DNA from: Bacillota bacterium
GTDB lineage: Bacteria > Bacillota > Clostridia > Acetivibrionales > DSM-1351
Assembly: GCA_023443515.1 (NCBI GenBank)
Contig: JAEZUC010000085.1
Coordinates: forward strand, 1-26,890
Direction: 5' to 3'
DNA length: 26,890 nucleotides
The translations under genes and the position numbers were made by a program. The notes beneath the pieces were generated by a model. It had not been told where the DNA came from. It searched no databases and saw only the letters and a list, made by a program, of their open reading frames with translations. This document shows, piece after piece, positions 25,349-26,890 of this stretch; position 1 is the stretch's first letter, and every line of letters starts with the position of its first letter.

Positions 25349-26133
25349 TGAGTACAATACTGGAAACAGCAATAAATGATGCTGTAAAAATGGTTCGTGA
25401 GGCAGGAGAACTCTTGCTTCAAGACATGGATGACAAGAAAGTTATTACTAAGAACGGTACTGCAAATTTTGTTACTGAAATAGATTTGAAGGTACAGGAG
25501 GTATTATTTGGTAAGCTGATTAATTTACTTCCTGACAGTAATATAATTGCGGAGGAAACGGCAGATAACACATTTGTTCTGGGAAAATATACATGGATTC
25601 TTGACCCCGTTGACGGAACTACCAACTTGATGTACGGGTACAAATGTTCTGCCATAGCCCTTGGACTGGTGGTAGAGGGTGTTCCCTATGCAGGAATAGT
25701 ATACAATCCCTTTTTAGATGAAATGTTTACCGCACAAAAAGGAAAGGGAGCATTTATAAACAGCAAGAGAATCGAGGTAACTGCAAACGAGAGTCTATCT
25801 AGCAGCCTTTTGGCCTTCGGAACTTCACCCTACGACAGAGGAAAGGCCGATGAAACCTTCAGAGTTACCAAGAACGTTTTTGGAAAATGCAGAGATATTA
25901 GAAGGAGCGGTTCTGCTGCTCTGGATATATGTAATGTAGCTGCCGGACGTACTGACGGGTATTTTGAAATGGAACTGCAGCCTTGGGATTATGCCGGAGC
26001 TTCCATTATACTGAATGAGGCAGGCGGCAGAATAACCGATTGGCAGGGCAAGGATTTAACCTATATTTCAAAAAGCCCAGCAATTGCAACAAATGGGCTT
26101 ATACATAAGGAATTGATAGAAGCTGTAAAGTAA
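25348..26133 (+). CDS. Inositol-monophosphatase-family phosphatase (SuhB-like)
   Basis: 261 aa. Metal-binding motifs of the family are all present: EE in IIAEETADN, DPVDGTTN, and WDYAGASIILNEAGG near the C-terminus. Members hydrolyse inositol-1-phosphate, fructose-1,6-bisphosphate, PAP or related phosphates with Mg2+; which one applies cannot be read here. The GTG start at 25348 shares its G with the TAG stop of the ligase gene, with AGGAG 11 nt upstream (25332-25336), so translation is likely coupled to that of the ligase. A terminator closes the unit. Confidence 0.9.
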   Translation: MSTILETAINDAVKMVREAGELLLQDMDDKKVITKNGTANFVTEIDLKVQEVLFGKLINLLPDSNIIAEETADNTFVLGKYTWILDPVDGTTNLMYGYKCSAIALGLVVEGVPYAGIVYNPFLDEMFTAQKGKGAFINSKRIEVTANESLSSSLLAFGTSPYDRGKADETFRVTKNVFGKCRDIRRSGSAALDICNVAAGRTDGYFEMELQPWDYAGASIILNEAGGRITDWQGKDLTYISKSPAIATNGLIHKELIEAVK

Positions 26134-26145
26134 ATATATAAAGAG

Positions 26146-26179
26146 AACACCAGGTCAAATTATAGGCTTGGTGTTTTTT
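26146..26179 (+). terminator. Intrinsic terminator of the ligase-phosphatase operon
   Basis: AACACCAGGTC (26146-26156) pairs with GGCTTGGTGTT (26165-26175) as 11 bp with two G-T pairs, and the T run continues to 26179. Confidence 0.85.
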
Positions 26180-26282
26180 GTATATTTTGTGTATATTTTT
26201 AAAAATTAAAATAATTTTTGGCTGTAAAATCTCCTAGAAAATTTACTTAGTATTTGGAAGTTGATTTTTAAGGAGAGATAAT

Positions 26283-26890
26283 ATGCACACCAGAGCAACC
26301 GTTGAAAGAAAACCCGACCAATTCTCCAGGTCACAATATAGCAATAGTCAGAAAAAACTTTCCGCGTCAAAGTCTGGGGGCAATAAGACAAAAGTCCGGG
26401 TGACGGAATTTTCACAAATAATAGCACTGCTTCTGAACGACCCAGATTCAGTCACACGTGATGAATTTATGTTTTTTCAGTCAAAGCTGGGCTATAGTCA
26501 AACGGTCAGACTCATGTCTGAGGGCAGAAAACGCAAGCAATTGGAAAAACAGGGTAAAAAGGTTGACCAAAAGAATAGTCCTCTTGCCCTTATGAATAAT
26601 GATAATAAGGGTGCTAAAAAAGACACCAAAAAGCCTCAGGAGGAAAAGACATCGCCTACTGGGGTTAATTCTTCTGTCAGCGAAAAAACAACTAAGCCCA
26701 AAGAAGACAAAAAGCAGGAAACTCCTGAAATAAATTATGTAAACACGCAACAGGATAGCTCTAAAGAAAAGTCTGCTAGTGAAAAGGCTTATACTGAAAA
26801 ATCCCCTCAAGTAAAGCAAACAACACAACAACAGATACAGAAAGCTGTCAAGGAGCAAAAAACACCTAAAAGTTCTGCTCAATTACAGAA
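26283..26890 (+). CDS. N-terminal part of a hydrophilic protein, possible DUF4157/eCIS-associated cargo (3' end outside window)
   Basis: The frame runs from ATG 26283, with AAGGAGAG at about 26270-26277, to the window end without a stop: 202 codons. Residues 1-40 are basic and polar. Residues about 41-80 hold a predicted helical block (TEFSQIIALLLNDPD and FMFFQSKLGYSQTVRLM). After about 85 the sequence becomes a long Lys/Gln/Ser/Thr-rich, probably disordered linker. No signal peptide or membrane helix is seen. The F-Q-S-K-L-G...RLM stretch aligns without gaps to the LQRTIGNxAVxRLM-type leader motif found ahead of DUF4157 domains in extracellular contractile injection system proteins: Q, G, R, L and M are shared. 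That assignment is tentative, as the domain itself would lie beyond the window. Confidence 0.75.
   Translation, partial: MHTRATVERKPDQFSRSQYSNSQKKLSASKSGGNKTKVRVTEFSQIIALLLNDPDSVTRDEFMFFQSKLGYSQTVRLMSEGRKRKQLEKQGKKVDQKNSPLALMNNDNKGAKKDTKKPQEEKTSPTGVNSSVSEKTTKPKEDKKQETPEINYVNTQQDSSKEKSASEKAYTEKSPQVKQTTQQQIQKAVKEQKTPKSSAQLQ

Noticed and set aside
26481..26882. 133-codon minus-strand open frame at the window end
   Set aside because: It is antisense to the plus-strand frame from 26283, which has a strong ribosome site; its Phe/Leu/Arg-rich product is the mirror of Lys/Glu/Gln codons.
1..26890. CRISPR arrays, insertion sequences, tRNA or rRNA genes
   Set aside because: No spaced identical repeats, transposase frames or tRNA-like cloverleaf ends were seen on either strand.

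Overview
The window looks like chromosome from a low-GC, spore-forming, anaerobic clostridium. Supporting signs are AT-rich intergenic DNA, strong AGGAGG-type ribosome binding sites, an S-layer (SLH) surface protein, a SpoVB-like flippase, NAD-linked lactate dehydrogenase, and an oxygen-handling set of hemerythrin and NADH oxidase. The gene mix resembles the Ruminiclostridium group, but that placement is an inference from gene content, not a search result. Most genes are ordinary chromosomal genes in short transcription units, many bounded by readable promoters and intrinsic terminators.

Layout. Positions 1-3201 hold the 3' part of a surface protein built from Calx-beta repeats and three C-terminal SLH domains. 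It converges across a perfect two-way terminator on a secreted M4 (thermolysin-type) protease with three C-terminal beta-sandwich repeats (3283-5703, minus). A 39-codon gene starting with TTG, with its own promoter and terminator, lies at 5912-6031. Next come a DEAD-box RNA helicase (minus), a HAD-IB phosphatase (plus), L-lactate dehydrogenase (minus), a membrane diguanylate cyclase (plus), a bacteriohemerythrin (plus), an NADH oxidase (plus) and a 14-helix MFS exporter (plus).

From 14588 to 17150 three units run on the minus strand: a small DUF1294 membrane protein, a SpoVB/MurJ-type flippase and a HAD phosphatase. From 17416 to 20512 a compact plus-strand operon encodes an FHA-domain membrane protein, a RodA/FtsW-type glycosyltransferase and a class B penicillin-binding protein. 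This is the same order as fhaB-rodA-pbpA of actinobacteria, but without the kinase and phosphatase genes. A lone YjfB-type small protein follows on the minus strand.

From 20995 the plus strand carries a methyl-transfer pair: a homocysteine S-methyltransferase/methylene-THF reductase fusion and a pterin-binding methyltransferase, which are parts of a split methionine synthase. It then carries an acyl-CoA ligase coupled by a 1-nt overlap to an inositol-monophosphatase-type enzyme. The window closes inside an open reading frame whose N-terminus resembles the leader of DUF4157 proteins associated with extracellular contractile injection systems.

How the genes work together. Lactate dehydrogenase and NADH oxidase both reoxidise NADH, and NADH oxidase and hemerythrin handle oxygen. 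The FHA/RodA/PBP operon and the SpoVB-like flippase serve cell-wall synthesis. The folate pair feeds methionine synthesis. No tRNA, rRNA, insertion sequence, CRISPR array or recognised riboswitch was seen. No gene-free stretch exceeds 300 bases.
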